Source of the DNA: Spirochaetaceae bacterium
GTDB lineage: Bacteria > Spirochaetota > Spirochaetia > Treponematales > Breznakiellaceae
Assembly (NCBI GenBank): GCA_031255315.1
Contig: JAIRSS010000245.1
Span: 1-15,566 of the forward strand
DNA length: 15,566 nucleotides
Direction: 5' to 3'
Below the pieces are notes generated by a model, which saw only the letters and a program-made list of their open reading frames with translations, was not told where the DNA came from and made no database searches. The first letter of the stretch is position 1. Each line of letters begins with the position of its first letter. The translations under genes were made by a program, and so were the position numbers. Below, in pieces: positions 13,256-15,566 of this stretch.

Positions 13256-14857
13256 TCATTTCAGATGATCCACCGCGGCCTGTTCTATGGCCAGTCCTTC
13301 CATATACCGCTTCATAAATGTCTCAAACCCCCGCGCGTCTTTTTCATCAGGAGCAAGCCAGGTTCCGGAATTTGCCGTGAACACCTTCTGCGAAAGGAAC
13401 GCTTCCAGCGTCAGGTCCCCTTTTTCAAGCATGTAGGCCGCAAGAAGGGCTATGCCCCAGGCGCCGCCCTCGCCGGCGGAAGCCATTACGCCTACCGGGA
13501 CGCCCAGAGCGGCGGCCATAAAACGCTGGCCCACTCCTTCGGTCTTGAAAAGCCCGCCGTGCCCCAACAGACGGTCAAGGCGCACCCGCTCCTGCTTTAA
13601 AAGGATGTTCATACCTGTTTTCAGGGCGGCCATCGTCGAATACAAGAGAGTCCGCATGAAGTTGGCCAGCGTAAGACGGCTGTCGGGCAGACGCGCAAAC
13701 AGCGGCCTTCCCTGTTCAAGGCCGGTAACCGGTTCCCCTGAATAGTAATTGTAGGACAAAAGACCGCCGCCGTCCGCGTCCCCTTTCAGAGCCTCGAAAT
13801 AGAGCAGATCGTAGAGTTCCTTTTTTTCGACTTTGGGGGTAAAGAGTTCCGCGGCTTCCTTGAACAGGTTAACCCAAACATCCAGATCCGAAGTACAACT
13901 GTTACAGTGCACCATAGCTACCGGTTTTCCACCGGGAGTAGTAACCATGTCGATCTCCGTGTACACCCGGGAAAGTTCCTTTTCCAGCACCGTCATAGCG
14001 AACACCGATGTTCCCGCGGAGATGTTTCCAGTACGCTCCGCAACACTGTTCGTAGCGGTCATGCCGGTCCCCGCGTCCCCTTCGGGCGGACACAGTGGAA
14101 TTCCCGCGGGCAAGCCCCCTGAGGGATCGAGCAGCAACGCGCCCTCTTCACTGAGGGTTCCCGCTCTCTTTCCGGCGCTCAATACGGCGGGGAGAATATC
14201 TTCTAGTTTCCAGCCGAAATTCCGGTCTTTAATACACTCGTTAAATTGCCGGATCATCCGGGAGTTATACGTATTAGTAGCGCTGTCAATAGGAAAGACG
14301 CCGGAAGCATCGCCCACGCCCAGCGTTTTTTCACCCGTCAGCTTCCAGTGGACGTACCCGGCGAGGGTGGTGAGGAAGGCAATGTCTTTTACATGGGGTT
14401 CCCCGTTCAAAACGGCGTGGTAGAGATGAGCAATACTCCAGCGCTGGGGTATGTTGAACCCGAACTTCTCCGTAAGCTCCGCCGCGGCCTTTTCGGTCAT
14501 CGTGTTCCGCCATGTCCTGAATGGGGCGAGCTGCCGTCCCTCTTTATCGAATACGAGGTAGCCGTGCATCATGGCGGAGACGCCGATGGCCGCCGGCGAC
14601 AGGCAGTTTACCGGTTTCTTACAGCGGGCTTCCGCGTCCTGGGCCAGGGACCGGAAACAACTTTGAAGTCCGGTCCAAACATCGTCAAGGCTGTACGTCC
14701 ACACCCCGTTCAGCAGTTTGTTTTCCCAGTCATAGCTCCCCGATGCAAGGGGATTATAATTTTTATCAATTAATACCGCCTTAATACGAGTAGAACCGAA
14801 TTCAACGCCAAGAAATGTGGCGCCCCCACCTCGCGCGTCTTTTACTGTTTGAATCAT
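13256..14857 (-). CDS. FGGY-family carbohydrate kinase, probable L-ribulokinase
   Basis: The protein (533 residues from the ATG at 14857) is an FGGY sugar kinase. The phosphate-binding start reads [17 protein letters not shown], and the second half has [12 protein letters not shown] with the presumed catalytic Asp261, then [11 protein letters not shown] and [26 protein letters not shown]. Its place between a sugar permease and araA-araD, with no other kinase in the cluster, argues that it phosphorylates L-ribulose. Related proteins are often labelled xylulokinase, and it does not look like classical E. coli AraB. The first motif has Glu-x-Gly-Ser (Glu19) where most FGGY kinases have Asp-x-Gly-Thr. 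I chose 14857 because GGAG (14864-14867) precedes it by 6 bases; an ATG at 14869 lacks a ribosome-binding site and adds four residues. Confidence 0.82.
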   Translation of the reverse strand: MIQTVKDARGGGATFLGVEFGSTRIKAVLIDKNYNPLASGSYDWENKLLNGVWTYSLDDVWTGLQSCFRSLAQDAEARCKKPVNCLSPAAIGVSAMMHGYLVFDKEGRQLAPFRTWRNTMTEKAAAELTEKFGFNIPQRWSIAHLYHAVLNGEPHVKDIAFLTTLAGYVHWKLTGEKTLGVGDASGVFPIDSATNTYNSRMIRQFNECIKDRNFGWKLEDILPAVLSAGKRAGTLSEEGALLLDPSGGLPAGIPLCPPEGDAGTGMTATNSVAERTGNISAGTSVFAMTVLEKELSRVYTEIDMVTTPGGKPVAMVHCNSCTSDLDVWVNLFKEAAELFTPKVEKKELYDLLYFEALKGDADGGGLLSYNYYSGEPVTGLEQGRPLFARLPDSRLTLANFMRTLLYSTMAALKTGMNILLKQERVRLDRLLGHGGLFKTEGVGQRFMAAALGVPVGVMASAGEGGAWGIALLAAYMLEKGDLTLEAFLSQKVFTANSGTWLAPDEKDARGFETFMKRYMEGLAIEQAAVDHLK

Positions 14858-14875
14858 GATACTCTCCATGATGAC

Positions 14876-14941
14876 GGTAATCTCTGATTACCACAATCCC
14901 TTGATTGCCGCAATCAAGATTGCTGGTAATTCGCAGATTAC
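14876..14941. other. Cluster of three small hairpins between permease and kinase genes
   Basis: Three perfect stems follow one another: 14876-14882 with 14886-14892 (7 bp, loop TCT), 14900-14907 with 14911-14918 (8 bp, loop CCG), and 14926-14930 with 14937-14941 (5 bp, 6-base loop). All are built from AATC/GATT-type words. No T-run follows on the minus strand, so they are not classic terminators. The first lies about 9 bases before the GGAG site of the kinase. They may stabilise the upstream transcript or act as a regulator site. Confidence 0.55.
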
Positions 14942-14966
14942 GCCGGGATGTTCCGCCGCTTGACGA

Positions 14967-15566
14967 TTACCGGGAAGTCCTTGACTTGGAATACAAATCA
15001 AACGCCACCGCCGCAAGCAGGACAAAACCTTTAATCGCCTGTTGCCAGTCGGTGCTGACCCCCAGGATTGACATCCCGTTGTTCAGAATACCGATAAAGA
15101 GGCCGCCCACTACCGCCCCGATGATGGTCCCTATACCGCCTGATACCGCCGAACCGCCCACATAGCAGGCGGCGATGGCGTCCATTTCAAAATTCTGACC
15201 CGCCTTGGGCGTCGCGGCGTTAAGACGGGCGGCAAAAACCAGGGCGGCTATCGAAGCAAGAACCGCCATATTGGTATATATCCAGAACATAACCCATTCG
15301 GTTTTGACCCCCGAAAGTTTCGCCGCTTTTGCGTTGCCCCCCAAAGCGTAAATATGGCGGCCCTGGACCGTCCTTGAGGCGACGAACTGATAGCCGGCAA
15401 TAAGAATCCCCAGGACGATCAAAATGTTCGGCAATCCCCGGTAAAGGGCGAATACAATAGTAAAGGCCATGAGTACCACGGCAACGGCCGCCAGTTTGGC
15501 TATCCAAATACCTTTCGGCAGCAAATCAAAGTTATAGGATTTCTGCTTATTGCGTTTGTTGATCTC
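14967..15566 (-). CDS. Monosaccharide ABC transporter permease, MmsB/GguB type (C-terminal part)
   Basis: This is the inner-membrane channel subunit of a sugar ABC importer of the BPD_transp_2 family. The frame is open from the window edge (first visible residues EINKRNKQKSYNFD), so the N-terminal half lies outside; a TTG at 15524 is not a real start. The visible 199 residues hold about five hydrophobic segments and the family signature GRHIYALGGNAKAAKLSG, then ARLNAATPKAGQNFEMDAIAACYVGGSAVSGGIG, then GILNNGMSILG and DWQQAIKGFVLLAAVAFDLYSK near the end. This pattern matches the GguB/MmsB subgroup near XylH, linked to arabinose, galactose and xylose uptake. The ATPase and binding protein are expected beyond the right edge. 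It is transcribed toward the kinase, araA and araD, so arabinose is the likely cargo. Confidence 0.88.
   Translation of the reverse strand, partial: EINKRNKQKSYNFDLLPKGIWIAKLAAVAVVLMAFTIVFALYRGLPNILIVLGILIAGYQFVASRTVQGRHIYALGGNAKAAKLSGVKTEWVMFWIYTNMAVLASIAALVFAARLNAATPKAGQNFEMDAIAACYVGGSAVSGGIGTIIGAVVGGLFIGILNNGMSILGVSTDWQQAIKGFVLLAAVAFDLYSKSRTSR

Overview
The window looks like a chromosomal segment of a gut-type spirochaete, most likely a Treponema relative. This is inference from gene content and style: a secreted CsgG-like protein with a barrel-like C-terminus, a UPF0158 protein, plant-cell-wall sugar catabolism genes and a monosaccharide ABC transporter, in moderately G+C-rich DNA. No rRNA or other phylogenetic marker is present to prove it. 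Almost all metabolic genes lie on the minus strand.

Left part (1-4093): the first 82 bases hold the start of a secreted protein gene running off the left edge. Diverging from it is a CsgG/LpoB-like secreted protein gene with a near-consensus sigma70 promoter. Facing that is a membrane-anchored divergent polysaccharide deacetylase with a duplicated proline-rich linker, followed by its own terminator. The gap at 2786-3106 is a small graveyard: a C-terminal remnant of an IS200/IS605-type TnpA, abutting a 24-base repeat whose second copy overlaps the deacetylase stop codon. Then comes a UPF0158-GNAT fusion gene with a possibly leaderless promoter.

Middle (4090-10222, minus strand): uxaB, uxaA and uxaC form a compact operon converting D-galacturonate, or D-glucuronate by the parallel activity of UxaC, through tagaturonate and altronate to 2-keto-3-deoxygluconate. 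The uxaB promoter region carries two palindrome-like sites that bracket a candidate promoter, which suggests a repressor-operator pair. Upstream lies a cytoplasmic GH20 beta-N-acetylhexosaminidase gene.

The stretch 10223-10922 has no intact gene. It holds a strong ribosome-binding site leading to an eight-codon ORF, and a truncated, frameshifted IS5-family transposase in the opposite orientation.

Right part (10923-15566, minus strand): an arabinose cluster in the order permease (MmsB/GguB-like, cut by the window edge), FGGY kinase, araA, araD. Together these would import a pentose or other monosaccharide and convert L-arabinose through L-ribulose and L-ribulose 5-phosphate to D-xylulose 5-phosphate. 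The two gaps flanking the kinase carry conspicuous stem-loops. Overall the window fits an organism living on pectin side chains (galacturonate plus arabinose) and amino-sugar oligomers.

I did not find a clearly new defence or mobile system. The strongest non-gene signals are the operator pair, the paired short repeat next to the transposase relic, and the hairpins around the kinase.
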